Shown: piece after piece, positions 10,868 to 19,538 of the stretch | Position numbering within the stretch: the stretch's first letter is position 1 | Layout: each line of letters starts with the position of its first letter | Assembly (NCBI RefSeq): GCF_940143175.1 | Contig: NZ_OW659496.1 | Location: 1,116,001-1,180,000 of the forward strand | Direction of reading: 5' to 3' | DNA from: Erysipelothrix amsterdamensis | GTDB taxonomy: Bacteria > Bacillota_I > Bacilli_A > Erysipelotrichales > Erysipelotrichaceae | Length of the DNA: 64,000 nucleotides | Notes under the pieces: model-generated | Databases searched by the model: none | Told to the model about the DNA's origin: nothing | The model's input: only the letters and a program-made list of their open reading frames with translations | Translations under genes and position numbers: made by a program

Positions 10868-11258
10868 TTAAGTCCTTCTTTCCAAACATTAACGGCATCA
10901 GTTCCTCAATGTTAGTTGTCATTGATTCTTTACCGTTTGATAAATATATAGGGGTTGTCGGTTCAAGTAACTCAGACAGCACTTGACGACAAATACCACA
11001 AGGACCTGCTAAGAGATTCCCGTCTGTAACGATTGCAATACCAACAATATCTTCTTGACGATATCCATGAGAATACGCTGAGAACACAGCACTTCGTTCA
11101 CCACAATTCGTTGCACCATACGATGCATTTTCGATATTTGCGCCTACAAAGGTCTTACCATCACGTGTCAGAAGACAAGCGCCAACATGGTAGTTCGAGT
11201 AAGGTGCATAGGCATTGCCCATTGCTTCAAAAGCTTTTGTAATGAGTTCGTCTTTCAT
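10857..11258 (-). CDS. cdd: Cytidine deaminase
   Basis: Hydrolyses cytidine and deoxycytidine to uridine forms in pyrimidine salvage. The zinc and catalytic residues Cys52, Glu54 (NCGERSA) and Cys87, Cys90 (PCGICRQ) are all present. 133 residues, typical of the small tetrameric type. It sits between dgkA and era with overlaps on both sides. Substrates probably come in through the nucleoside transporter near 36-42 kb. Confidence 0.96.
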   Translation of the reverse strand: MKDELITKAFEAMGNAYAPYSNYHVGACLLTRDGKTFVGANIENASYGATNCGERSAVFSAYSHGYRQEDIVGIAIVTDGNLLAGPCGICRQVLSELLEPTTPIYLSNGKESMTTNIEELMPLMFGKKDLNDI

Positions 11259-11623
11259 ATAAATCTCCTTGTGAGTACGATAACTCCTATAATGATTGCA
11301 TAAATAGCTGCCAGTAACACAGCACCTGCAGCAATATCTTTTATTTCCTTAACGTGCAAATTATAATTTTTAATAAGCAAATCACAAATATCCTCAACGG
11401 CTGAATTTAAAAACTCAGTAACCAGAACCATAAACACTGCACTGATTACAAACATCCATTCAACTGGGGTGATCCCTACAAAAGCAAAAAAGACAACAGC
11501 AATCAACCCAAGAATAAGTTGAATAAGAATGCTGTGATCATATAACACTCCGGTCTTTACACCCTGAAATGCCGACTTAAACTTTTTTCGGGTGCGCTTA
11601 AGAATCTTTGCGAGCGATATCAT
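11255..11623 (-). CDS. dgkA: Diacylglycerol/undecaprenol kinase family membrane protein
   Basis: A small integral membrane kinase. In Gram-positives this family mainly phosphorylates undecaprenol to recycle the wall carrier lipid. The signature EFLNSAVEDICDLL and the following KDIAAGAVLLAA are clear, as are three hydrophobic helices. I place the start at ATG 11623 (MISLAKILKR, 122 residues); an upstream TTG at 11647 would add eight residues. The ribosome site is weak and the gene overlaps ybeY by 26 bases, so coupling is likely. Confidence 0.88.
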   Translation of the reverse strand: MISLAKILKRTRKKFKSAFQGVKTGVLYDHSILIQLILGLIAVVFFAFVGITPVEWMFVISAVFMVLVTEFLNSAVEDICDLLIKNYNLHVKEIKDIAAGAVLLAAIYAIIIGVIVLTRRFI

Positions 11624-12041
11624 GTAAAATCTCTTTCTGAAGTCCAAACATCACTACTTCCTCTTCAGGTGTATGATGATCATACCCAAGTAAGTGGAGG
11701 TATCCATGCGCTACAAGAAAACAAAACTCACGTTTAATCGAGTGTCCGTATTCTTCTGCTTGTCGGCGAATCGCATCAACACTGATAATAATATCCCCCA
11801 TCATAAAAACTTCCCCTTCCATTGAACCATCCTCAAAACTTAAAACATCCGTTGGACGATCAATATCGCGGAATTCCTTATTAAAGTTGTGAATGCTTGG
11901 GTCATCGACTAAAACAACATTAACTTCAACTGATTTCTTAAAACCAGTCTTATTTAAAGTCTCTTCCAAAATTGGACTGAGATATGTTTCAAAAGCGTCC
12001 CAATTCTCATCATTTGATTGATTAATATAATTTATTTCCAT
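11598..12041 (-). CDS. ybeY: Endoribonuclease YbeY
   Basis: Zinc-dependent RNase involved in 16S rRNA 3' processing and ribosome quality control. The metal motif HGYLHLLGYDH has its three histidines at 112, 116 and 122. 147 residues. GAGGAAGTGAT precedes the ATG. In Bacillus it lies just downstream of phoH; here the whole phosphate regulon separates the two genes. Confidence 0.96.
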   Translation of the reverse strand: MEINYINQSNDENWDAFETYLSPILEETLNKTGFKKSVEVNVVLVDDPSIHNFNKEFRDIDRPTDVLSFEDGSMEGEVFMMGDIIISVDAIRRQAEEYGHSIKREFCFLVAHGYLHLLGYDHHTPEEEVVMFGLQKEILHDIARKDS

Positions 12042-12070
12042 TTTATCACTTCCTCATTAATTATATCACA

Positions 12071-12097
12071 AAAAAAAGGCTTAAATCTAAGCCTTTT
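12071..12097 (-). terminator. Intrinsic terminator after phoU
   Basis: Minus strand reads AAAAGGCTTA, loop GATT, TAAGCCTTTT with a continuing T run. It closes the pst-phoU operon 9 bases after the phoU stop. Only 29 bases separate it from the ybeY start, so the ybeY operon must depend on read-through or on a promoter overlapping this hairpin. Confidence 0.9.
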
Positions 12098-12105
12098 ATC
12101 ACATA

Positions 12106-12738
12106 TTAACCAAAATCTATATGACGTCCTTTAACTATATAGATAACATGCTCACAAATATTGGTAGCATGGTCCCCTGCGCGTTCAATATTACGTAAGA
12201 TTCCGATTGTTTGTGTTGGGATACGATCAGTCTCCAAAGGCTCAGATGCATAACGTGCCATAATCCCTTGAAACAACTCATCCAAAGATTCATCCATTTC
12301 CGCCACATCATAAGCATCTTTTACATTTGGATTCTTGAGAAGTGACACCACGGCATCAAAATTCTCAAGAAACTTAGCCCCTAACAACTCCACATCACAT
12401 TGATATTCTGGTTGTGATTCTTTACTTTTGATCACGTACCTACCCATGTTTTTCGCATAATCACCAATACGTTCCAAATCCGCAGATACTTTTATTCCAC
12501 CCACAACCATTCTTAAATCTTTCGCAACTGGTTGCATTAAGGATAGGATTTCAATAGCTTGATCATTAATATTTTCATCAGAATCATTGATATAATCATC
12601 TTTTTCAATTACGTTTAGTGCAAGTGTCTTATCTTCTGTTACTATCGCTTGAATTGCCATCGCCATTTGTTTACGAACGCGGTCAGCCATAGCCAATAAA
12701 TCCGTTTCAAACACCAACATTTTCTCTTCTAATCGCAT
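12106..12738 (-). CDS. phoU: Phosphate uptake regulator PhoU
   Basis: Cytoplasmic helical-bundle protein that ties Pst transporter activity to PhoR signalling. 210 residues with the two PhoU repeats: LERIGDYAKNMGRYVI in the first and IERAGDHATNICEHVI in the second, the usual metal-binding motifs. AGGAGG precedes the ATG. It is the last gene of the pst operon and is followed by a strong terminator. Confidence 0.96.
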   Translation of the reverse strand: MRLEEKMLVFETDLLAMADRVRKQMAMAIQAIVTEDKTLALNVIEKDDYINDSDENINDQAIEILSLMQPVAKDLRMVVGGIKVSADLERIGDYAKNMGRYVIKSKESQPEYQCDVELLGAKFLENFDAVVSLLKNPNVKDAYDVAEMDESLDELFQGIMARYASEPLETDRIPTQTIGILRNIERAGDHATNICEHVIYIVKGRHIDFG

Positions 12739-12746
12739 AGTTCCTC

Positions 12747-13499
12747 CTAGCCAAATCGGCCTGTAATGTAGTCTTCAGTACGCTTATCTTTAGGGGTATG
12801 AAATAGTTTTCGTGTCGTCTCATATTCAACAATATCACCCATTAGGAAAAAAGCAGTCATATCACTAATCCGCCCCGCTTGTTGCATTGAATGCGTAACA
12901 ATAATAATCGTGTAATCCTTCTTTAAGTCCAAAATCAACTCTTCAATTTTAGCCGTTGCAATTGGATCAAGGGCCGATGTCGGTTCGTCCATTAAGATAA
13001 CTTCAGGTTTTAATGCAATTGCCCGCGCGATACATAAACGTTGTTGTTGTCCACCAGACAAACGAAGTGCCGATGAACCTAAACGATCTGAAACTTCATC
13101 ATACAACGCTGCTTTAATTAATGCGTTTTTTACGGCATCATCTAAGATTTTTTTATCCTTTATTCCTTGACAGCGCAATCCATATGCAACGTTATCATAG
13201 ATACTCATCGGAAATGGATTGGGATGTTGAAACACCATACCAACACGCGTTCTTAAATCAACCACATCCACATCGCGACCGTATATGTTCTCATCTTCGA
13301 AAAGAACACTACCCTCAATGCGACAATTCTCTACTAAATCATTCATACGATTAAAGCATCGTAGAAAGGTTGATTTACCACACCCTGAAGGACCAATAAA
13401 AGCTGTAACTTTTTGTTTCTTTATGTCTATTGAAATTTCTTTGAGTGCCTGATGCTCGCCGTAGAAAAGATTTAGATTTTTTACTTGGAAACTATTCAT
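12747..13499 (-). CDS. pstB: Phosphate ABC transporter ATP-binding protein PstB
   Basis: ATPase that drives phosphate import through PstCA. Walker [10 protein letters not shown] (36-44), Q-loop [13 protein letters not shown], signature LSGGQQQR (147-154), Walker [13 protein letters not shown]. All match the PstB subfamily (250 residues). It begins just after pstA and is followed by phoU. Confidence 0.98.
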   Translation of the reverse strand: MNSFQVKNLNLFYGEHQALKEISIDIKKQKVTAFIGPSGCGKSTFLRCFNRMNDLVENCRIEGSVLFEDENIYGRDVDVVDLRTRVGMVFQHPNPFPMSIYDNVAYGLRCQGIKDKKILDDAVKNALIKAALYDEVSDRLGSSALRLSGGQQQRLCIARAIALKPEVILMDEPTSALDPIATAKIEELILDLKKDYTIIIVTHSMQQAGRISDMTAFFLMGDIVEYETTRKLFHTPKDKRTEDYITGRFG

Positions 13500-13501
13500 G
13501 A

Positions 13502-14725
13502 TTAATATCCCATCCTTTTTTGAAGTTGCTTAGAAATATACTTGACGGTTAAATTTAAAATTAGAACTAATGCCAGAATCACAATTGAAATTGCACTTGC
13601 CAACTCGAAATTAGGTTGTTCTTGACTCATTACCGACCATATATGAACCGCTAAAGAGGTTCCTCCTTGAGTTAATCCCGGTGCATCGTTCACAAACGTT
13701 CCCATTGTATAAATAAGCGCTGCCGATTCCCCAATAATACGACTTACAGAGAGTAATACAGCTGATAAAATTCCTGGTAATGCACTTGGAAGGACTACTT
13801 TAAAAATAGTTTGTGTTTGAGTTCCACCTAAAGATAGAGAAGCAGAGCGTAAGCCATCGGGCACAACCAACAGAGATTCTTTGACGGATCGAATGATTAC
13901 AGGTAATAAGATGATTGCCATTGTCATACCACCAAGCAGAATACTCAAACCCGAAACATTGAAGAATGCAGTAATTGGAAAGAGCACCGCAATCCCAAGG
14001 AGACCAAAAATAATACTTGGAACACCCGCGAGCATTTCAATACTGCTTTCAAGCATTCGTGTCATTGCAGTATCTGGTGCTATTTCCGTTAGATACAGCG
14101 CTGCCCCGATACCAAGTGGCAATGCAAACAAGAGTGATGTCGCAATTAACAGTAATGTCGCAAGAATTGATCCCCAAATCCCACCACTTTGCGTTTTAAA
14201 GTAAATAGACTCTAAACGTTGCGCCTGATCCAGTTTTAAACTTAAAGATTTGGCATCATCACCGGCAACATGTCCTGAAATCATACGATTTCCATTTGAA
14301 TCACGCATGGTAATCCGCTCGATTGCATCCCCACGATGCATGACTTGATGCTTTTCAAATTGAGGCCCTGCCGTTAGATTATACGTTTCGTTAAATGGAC
14401 TTTTATCATCAATATAAGTCACGATAACCGTTTTTTTACCTTCGTGGTTTTTATCGTTACGAACAGCAATACCATACGATTCATTAAATACATCACCCGA
14501 ATCTAAATTCCCTGGATTCACATAGATTCCAGATTCTGTTTTAGAGAAGCCAAGAAGATAATTTTCAGACCAATAATTCGATTTCAACATATCCAAACTC
14601 AATGTATCTTTTCCTCGAACAATTACAAAACTAAAAATCCCAACAAGGACCAAAACAGAAAGCAGTGAAGCCACATACGTAATTCCATTTAATAAGAAAT
14701 CGTGAATTCTACGTTTACGTGTCAT
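13502..14725 (-). CDS. pstA: Phosphate ABC transporter permease PstA with large outer domain
   Basis: Membrane permease subunit. The C-terminal 230 residues are a normal PstA core: five hydrophobic helices, the EAA-like loop [22 protein letters not shown], and RIIGESAAL. The first helix is at about 14-36, but the second only starts near 184. The 145 residues between them form a predicted extracytoplasmic domain rich in charged and polar residues; this loop is only a few dozen residues in ordinary PstA (about 290 in total; here 407). It may contact the permuted PstS. It overlaps pstC by four bases (ATGA). Confidence 0.93.
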   Translation of the reverse strand: MTRKRRIHDFLLNGITYVASLLSVLVLVGIFSFVIVRGKDTLSLDMLKSNYWSENYLLGFSKTESGIYVNPGNLDSGDVFNESYGIAVRNDKNHEGKKTVIVTYIDDKSPFNETYNLTAGPQFEKHQVMHRGDAIERITMRDSNGNRMISGHVAGDDAKSLSLKLDQAQRLESIYFKTQSGGIWGSILATLLLIATSLLFALPLGIGAALYLTEIAPDTAMTRMLESSIEMLAGVPSIIFGLLGIAVLFPITAFFNVSGLSILLGGMTMAIILLPVIIRSVKESLLVVPDGLRSASLSLGGTQTQTIFKVVLPSALPGILSAVLLSVSRIIGESAALIYTMGTFVNDAPGLTQGGTSLAVHIWSVMSQEQPNFELASAISIVILALVLILNLTVKYISKQLQKRMGY

Positions 14726-15666
14726 TTACCTTCATTCCCCACTTTCCGTTTAAATGCATGAATCATTAGATTAGAGATAAGAATTATAATCATTAAGACA
14801 ATACCCACACTGAATCGGACATCGTAATCAACCCCCGATGTCTCTTTCATACCCGAAAGCATAGTGGATGTTAAGGTTCGGGTAATATCGAATGGATTCC
14901 AAGTTGGACCTGTCGGTTTGTTACCGGCAACCATCGAGACAGCAGTGGCCTCCCCAAAAGCACGTGCTAATCCCAGAATAAGTCCTGTCGTAATTCCCGA
15001 CTTCGCAGATGTTAGAACGACTTTAAAATTTGTTTGGGTGGACGACGCCCCAAGAGCAAGAGAACCAAGTTCCAAATTCTTATCAACAGCATTCATTGAA
15101 ACAATTGAAAGAGACGTCATTGTCGGTAACACCATAATCGCAAGTAATATTACAACAGCCAACATTGATCGTCCACCAAATGTTGAAAAACCAAGAGTCG
15201 TTGCAAATTGATCTACAAAAGGTACGATAACACCTGAAGCAAAAACACCATATACTACAGAAGGTACAGCAGCAAGCATTTCAATAACCGTAGTCAGAAG
15301 CTTCGCTAATTTTTTAGGTGCAATCTTGGAAATGAACAATGCCGTCAACACAGAGATTGGAAACGCAATTAGCATTGCCAGAAAAGCTGTTATTACGGTA
15401 TTAATAACAATAAACAAAACACCGTAAACGTGCTTGTCCGCTTCCCAAACAAATCCAGTCAAAAAGTCAGTTAATGAAATTTGATTTGGTCCATATGTAG
15501 GCAGAAATACAGCAATGCCCCGTTTAAAAATGAATATAAAAATAATGATGACCATGGAAGCTGCAAGAATTCCTGTCAGTTTTAATAAACTTTGAACCCA
15601 AACATCGACTGATTTTTTTCGACGTTGATATCCTTCAGTGCTGAAGCGATTCGATTGATAACTCAT
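14722..15666 (-). CDS. pstC: Phosphate ABC transporter permease PstC
   Basis: Membrane permease subunit pairing with PstA. A basic N-terminal tail, six hydrophobic segments, and the EAA loop LELGSLALGASSTQTNFKVVL. ARAFGEATAVSMVAGN is typical PstC. I chose ATG at 15666 (MSYQSNRF, 314 residues) because GGAAGGA precedes it at the right distance; it overlaps the pstS stop as ATGA. An ATG five codons earlier would lie inside pstS without a ribosome site. Confidence 0.95.
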   Translation of the reverse strand: MSYQSNRFSTEGYQRRKKSVDVWVQSLLKLTGILAASMVIIIFIFIFKRGIAVFLPTYGPNQISLTDFLTGFVWEADKHVYGVLFIVINTVITAFLAMLIAFPISVLTALFISKIAPKKLAKLLTTVIEMLAAVPSVVYGVFASGVIVPFVDQFATTLGFSTFGGRSMLAVVILLAIMVLPTMTSLSIVSMNAVDKNLELGSLALGASSTQTNFKVVLTSAKSGITTGLILGLARAFGEATAVSMVAGNKPTGPTWNPFDITRTLTSTMLSGMKETSGVDYDVRFSVGIVLMIIILISNLMIHAFKRKVGNEGK

Positions 15667-16565
15667 ACAAGATCCTTCCATTGCGAAAGTTCTCCGCTAA
15701 ATATTTTTTGAAGTAATTCAGGTGATATATCCTCCATTGTATTGGTCTCATTAACAACCACAACAACTGCATCCATGCAGTAAACTCCAGAACTCATCCC
15801 CTCACTTACCGGTTCCTCTTTTTTAAATTTCCGCGACGCAAACCCAATATCTATATGATTTGCACCGTTCTTCTCACTCCCTAAAGTTCGCTTATAGCCA
15901 TCACCCGACCCGGTATGGTTTGGTTCATATTTAAAATTGCCTGCCATTGGAATGAAGGATTCTACCGCTGCTTTAATTGTTGGTTCTACCGAGGTGGAAC
16001 CTCCGGTCTTAAGAACAAGGTCGGTGTTATCCCTTAAAACGATGGGGTGGTTTTGTTTTAAATCTTCCCATAATACACCTTTGGACACATCCACAATCCC
16101 ACCAGATGCTAATACAATTTCCTTACCCTCTATCGAATTATTTAAGTAGTCTAGAAATGCAAGTACTAATGCTTGTTTCTCATCTGATTCAAAATCTCCC
16201 TCACGTCGTGTTACAAAACTGAATGGACGTGCTAATTGATATGAACCCTGATTAACAGAATCAATCGTTGGTAAGACACCCAAATATTGGAGCGGTTTAA
16301 TACCATTGCCTTTAAAATCTGTGGCAAGTGACACATATCCAATTGCATTGTGAGCCTGTCCTACCTGGGTTGCCATATCCCCATTCCCCGTTGTCTCCGC
16401 ACTATTGTGCGTAATTGATTTAATCCCCGCAATGGATTCAAACGCCTCGCGCGTTCCAGATGAACCATCTCGTGTATAAACCTTGATTTGATCCTCATCC
16501 CCCTGTACCTGACACCCACTGAGAATAAGAGTGAATAGAAAAAGCAAAATAAAAGATTTCCTCAT
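15663..16565 (-). CDS. pstS: Phosphate-binding lipoprotein PstS, circularly permuted
   Basis: Lipid-anchored phosphate receptor of the Pst transporter (300 residues). Signal peptide with lipobox LSGC, Cys18. The blocks are in an unusual order. First come RDGSSGTRE (32-40), AIGYVSL (74-80), YQLARPFSF (109-117) and a FLDYL-EGKEIV block (138-151), which in ordinary PstS make up the second half. Then follow GGSTSVEP (188-195), GSGDGYKR (219-226), DIGFASR (239-245) and IFSGELSQWKD (288-298), which ordinarily come first. All phosphate-loop motifs are kept, so it should be functional. The ATG at 16565 is favoured; GTG at 16577 is possible. Preceded by a Pho box. Confidence 0.92.
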   Translation of the reverse strand: MRKSFILLFLFTLILSGCQVQGDEDQIKVYTRDGSSGTREAFESIAGIKSITHNSAETTGNGDMATQVGQAHNAIGYVSLATDFKGNGIKPLQYLGVLPTIDSVNQGSYQLARPFSFVTRREGDFESDEKQALVLAFLDYLNNSIEGKEIVLASGGIVDVSKGVLWEDLKQNHPIVLRDNTDLVLKTGGSTSVEPTIKAAVESFIPMAGNFKYEPNHTGSGDGYKRTLGSEKNGANHIDIGFASRKFKKEEPVSEGMSSGVYCMDAVVVVVNETNTMEDISPELLQKIFSGELSQWKDLV

Positions 16566-16590
16566 AATAATACTCACACCCTTTCCAACT

Positions 16591-16596
16591 ATTATA
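16591..16596 (-). promoter_or_regulatory. -10 box of the pstS operon promoter
   Basis: TATAAT on the minus strand, 26 bases before the pstS ATG. No good -35 box is present; the Pho box ends 18 bases upstream, as expected of a promoter that needs PhoP activation. Confidence 0.65.
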
Positions 16597-16614
16597 GAAA
16601 GTATAGCGAGGTAT

Positions 16615-16653
16615 CATTAAAAGAAAATCAATTAAAGGTTAATTCTGTGTTAA
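16615..16653 (-). promoter_or_regulatory. Pho box: four direct repeats for PhoP
   Basis: On the minus strand TTAACA, TTAACC, TTGATT and TTAATG occur with exactly five bases between them, a period of 11. This matches the Bacillus PhoP-binding pattern of TT(A/C/T)ACA-like repeats. It overlaps the last codons of phoR and sits upstream of the pstS -10 box, so phosphorylated PhoP probably activates pstSCAB-phoU from here. Confidence 0.8.
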
Positions 16654-17850
16654 CTTTATTGTAAAGGTTGTACCTTTATCAATCTTACTTGTGACATTAA
16701 TCGTGCCTCCATGTGCCTCCACAATCGATTTCGAAATTGCAAGACCAAGACCACTACCGCCATTTTCACGACTGCGATCTTTTTCACCACGATAGAAACG
16801 TTCAAAGATATGCGGAATTAAATCCGGTTCCATACCCTTGCCATTATCCATAAAATCAATATGAACATAATCTTCATCCGTATCACATTGGATTTTAATA
16901 CGACCGTTTTCTGCATAATTAATTGCATTATTGAATAGATTTAAGAAAACTTGTGAGAGACGAAATTGATCAGCATATACTGTAATGTTTGAAGGACAGT
17001 TTAGAACAACTTTTATATTCGCTTGATGCAGTTCTTGTCTTCGTTCATAAATCAATCCATCAAAGAATTGTTTTAAATTAAATACGGTTTTTTCTAGATA
17101 TACGGTATTTGACTTGAGTCGTGATTGAAGTAATAAATCCTCAACGATGTGATCAAGTCGGTTATTTTCTTTTTCTATTTGTTTTAAAAACTCTTCTAAT
17201 GTTTCCGTATCATCAAATTCTGGTCGATTCAAAATTTCAACCATCCCCTTAATCGAAGCTATAGGGGTGCGTAGTTCATGAGACGCATCGGCAATAAATC
17301 GTTTCTGCATCTTTTCACCTTCTAAAATGCGGGTAACATCTTGGAAAATTAACATACATCCGTTATATCGTCGCTTTTCAGTGAGAAAAGGAATTGATAG
17401 AACTTGGAACTCGACATCTTGATAACTTACTTGACGAACAAATTGCTTTTCGTTTAAAAATGCATCCAATAAGGTTTGGCGTATCGGCGAATCAATCTTT
17501 ACATCATACACACTCTTTGCATCTACATGAATGAGTTGATCAAAATATTGATTACTCACCTCAAAGTCACCTCTTTGATCAATGTAAACCAAAGGTGATG
17601 GAATTGCATTGATTAATTGTACTGTACGATCATAAGCATAGTCTGCTTGCACCGTAGCTTCTTTTTTTACCATTTCAACATCTTCTTTGATTGTTTCAAC
17701 TTTATTTTTTGTATTTAACGTATCCAGGATAAATAGCAAAGCCATTCCTAAACTTAAAAATAAGATTGATACAACAGTACGGCTCCATAGAGCAATCACT
17801 GAAAGAAGTACGAGAATTAACAACTGTATTTTATTCTCTTTTCGCAACAT
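16639..17850 (-). CDS. phoR: Sensor histidine kinase PhoR
   Basis: Membrane sensor kinase of the phosphate two-component system. Two hydrophobic helices lie within residues 8-44 with almost no outer domain, then a coiled linker, a PAS domain (about 75-170), the HisKA box ASHELRTPIAS with His near 191, and the HATPase domain (NAINYAENG, DNGKGM, GGSGLGLAI). The short sensor suggests signalling through Pst/PhoU rather than a ligand. ATG at 17850 has GGAG six bases before it and overlaps phoP by 20 bases. 403 residues. Confidence 0.93.
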   Translation of the reverse strand: MLRKENKIQLLILVLLSVIALWSRTVVSILFLSLGMALLFILDTLNTKNKVETIKEDVEMVKKEATVQADYAYDRTVQLINAIPSPLVYIDQRGDFEVSNQYFDQLIHVDAKSVYDVKIDSPIRQTLLDAFLNEKQFVRQVSYQDVEFQVLSIPFLTEKRRYNGCMLIFQDVTRILEGEKMQKRFIADASHELRTPIASIKGMVEILNRPEFDDTETLEEFLKQIEKENNRLDHIVEDLLLQSRLKSNTVYLEKTVFNLKQFFDGLIYERRQELHQANIKVVLNCPSNITVYADQFRLSQVFLNLFNNAINYAENGRIKIQCDTDEDYVHIDFMDNGKGMEPDLIPHIFERFYRGEKDRSRENGGSGLGLAISKSIVEAHGGTINVTSKIDKGTTFTIKLTQN

Positions 17851-18505
17851 AACCAACTCCTCTCAGCGAATTAATCTTAACATTTGAATCTTCTAATTTT
17901 GTTCTCAATTTAAAAATATGAACATCTACGATTCGTGTATCTCCATCATAATCAAAATGCCATATTTCTGACAATATTTGATCTCGTGTTAATACAATAT
18001 TTTCATTCTGTAATAAATAAATTAACAAATCAAATTCTTTTTTCGTAAGCTCCACAGGATTTGAAGCGACCACCACTGTATGTTGGTCCAAATTAATGAC
18101 AATGTCACCGACTTCAATTCGTCTAAGTTCATGATTCATATCAACTCTACGTAAGTGTGCTGTAATGCGCGCCGAAAGTTCTCTTGGCGAAAATGGTTTA
18201 GACAGGTAATCATCTACACCCGCTTCAAACGCTTCGAGAATGTCCGCTTCCTCATCTTTTGCGGTTAGCATAATCAAGATCGCTTTTAAACCACGGCTTC
18301 GAAATTGTGTAACAAGTTCAATTCCATCGTAATAAGGAAGCATCCAATCAATAATGATGACATCATATTGTCCCTGCAACGCCATCTCAAGACCTTCACG
18401 GCCATCTTTTGCAGAATAGACATCAAAACCCATCTGCTTTAAGTCATAACGCAACAGACGGCGTATGCCTTCCTCATCTTCGATTATTAGTATTTTCTTG
18501 CTCAC
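17831..18505 (-). CDS. phoP: Response regulator PhoP
   Basis: OmpR-family regulator partnered with PhoR. Receiver domain with IIEDEEG acidic pair, phosphoacceptor in VIIIDWMLP (Asp near 52) and SKPFSPREL lysine; C-terminal winged helix with DYDGDTRIVDVHIFKLRTKLE. I chose the GTG at 18505 because AAGGAG lies six bases upstream. It overlaps the 3' end of phoH by 32 bases, so phoH, phoP and phoR are translated from one message. Confidence 0.94.
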   Translation of the reverse strand: MSKKILIIEDEEGIRRLLRYDLKQMGFDVYSAKDGREGLEMALQGQYDVIIIDWMLPYYDGIELVTQFRSRGLKAILIMLTAKDEEADILEAFEAGVDDYLSKPFSPRELSARITAHLRRVDMNHELRRIEVGDIVINLDQHTVVVASNPVELTKKEFDLLIYLLQNENIVLTRDQILSEIWHFDYDGDTRIVDVHIFKLRTKLEDSNVKINSLRGVGYVAKRE

Positions 18506-19457
18506 GACGATCTCCTTCCGCAAACTTCTTAAGAATCTTAATCACCAAAGGATGTCGAACCACATCACTGTGTGACAAATTAACAAAGCGAATTTCTGGA
18601 ACATCCGATAAATAATCTTGCGCGATCCGAAGCCCAGAAGCTTGATGACGCGGAAGATCAATCTGATCAACATCTCCGGTTACAATCATTTTCGAATTAC
18701 GACCAAGTCTCGATAAAAACATCATCATTTGAGCCTTAGTCGTATTTTGTGCTTCATCAAGAATAATCATAGCATCATCCAAGGTTCGACCACGCATATA
18801 TGCTAATGGCGCAATCTCAATAACACCTTTATCCATATAACGTTGAACACGTTCTGGAGAAAGCATATCATCTAATGCGTCATAAAGCGGCCTTAAGTAA
18901 GGATCAACTTTTTCTTTCAGATCACCAGGTAAAAAACCCAAGTTCTCTCCCGCCTCGACAGCAGGACGCGTTAAGATAATCTTCTGTATTTCGCCCTTTT
19001 TTAAAAGTTCGACTGCATAGCAAACCGCTAAAAAAGTCTTACCCGTTCCCGCCGGTCCAATCGCAAAGGTCAAATCACTTTGTTTAAATGCATCAATAAA
19101 AACCTTCTGACCTAAAGTTTTAGGTCGAATGGGCTTACCCGTATACGAACGTGTCAAGACCTCGTCCATCATTTCAATAAAACGCTCTGTTTGATTTAAA
19201 CGCACAACATCAAACAAATACTCAAATTCTTGCACATCCAAACGCTCATAGCGTTTAATAACAGAGGCTGCAAGTCGTATAAATGTGACGGTTTCATTAA
19301 CATTAGCTTCAGAACCTACAATGGAAAGATAAGCATCCCGTGCTTGAATATTGACGTCATAATTTTTCTCGATATGACTAATATTTTTATTCTCAATACC
19401 AACAAGTTGTTGGAGTGAGATTTCAAGTTCGTTTAAATTAACTGTTTGAGTTACCAA
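18474..19457 (-). CDS. phoH: PhoH-like ATPase
   Basis: P-loop ATPase of the PhoH family, linked to RNA metabolism and phosphate starvation. GPAGTGKT for nucleotide binding, ILDEAQNTTKAQ as Walker B, and SKMIVTGDVDQIDLPR are conserved PhoH motifs. 327 residues. The start is a TTG at 19457 with a perfect AGGAGG seven bases upstream; no closer ATG fits. In Bacillus phoH leads toward ybeY; here it leads into phoP-phoR. Confidence 0.95.
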   Translation of the reverse strand: MVTQTVNLNELEISLQQLVGIENKNISHIEKNYDVNIQARDAYLSIVGSEANVNETVTFIRLAASVIKRYERLDVQEFEYLFDVVRLNQTERFIEMMDEVLTRSYTGKPIRPKTLGQKVFIDAFKQSDLTFAIGPAGTGKTFLAVCYAVELLKKGEIQKIILTRPAVEAGENLGFLPGDLKEKVDPYLRPLYDALDDMLSPERVQRYMDKGVIEIAPLAYMRGRTLDDAMIILDEAQNTTKAQMMMFLSRLGRNSKMIVTGDVDQIDLPRHQASGLRIAQDYLSDVPEIRFVNLSHSDVVRHPLVIKILKKFAEGDRREQENTNNRR

Positions 19458-19479
19458 GAGTAGTCCTCCTTATATATTA

Positions 19480-19507
19480 ATCATATCGCAAATTTAAAAA
19501 CATGCAA
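19480..19507 (-). promoter_or_regulatory. Putative phoH-phoPR promoter
   Basis: TATGAT (-10) 16 bases after a weak TTGCAT (-35), directly downstream of the rpsU terminator and 22 bases before the phoH start. The -35 matches consensus poorly. Confidence 0.4.
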
Positions 19508-19532
19508 TAAAAAAGAAGCGCTTAGCGCTTCT
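19507..19532 (-). terminator. Intrinsic terminator after rpsU
   Basis: Minus strand AGAAGCGCT and AGCGCTTCT, separated by one base, form a near-perfect hairpin followed by six T. It separates rpsU from phoH. Confidence 0.88.
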
Positions 19533-19538
19533 GATTTG

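Noticed and set aside
15663-16577. Frameshift or gene fusion as explanation of the odd PstS order
   Set aside because: The frame is continuous with all blocks intact, the total length is that of one PstS, and both flanking junctions (Pho box, pstC overlap) are orderly.
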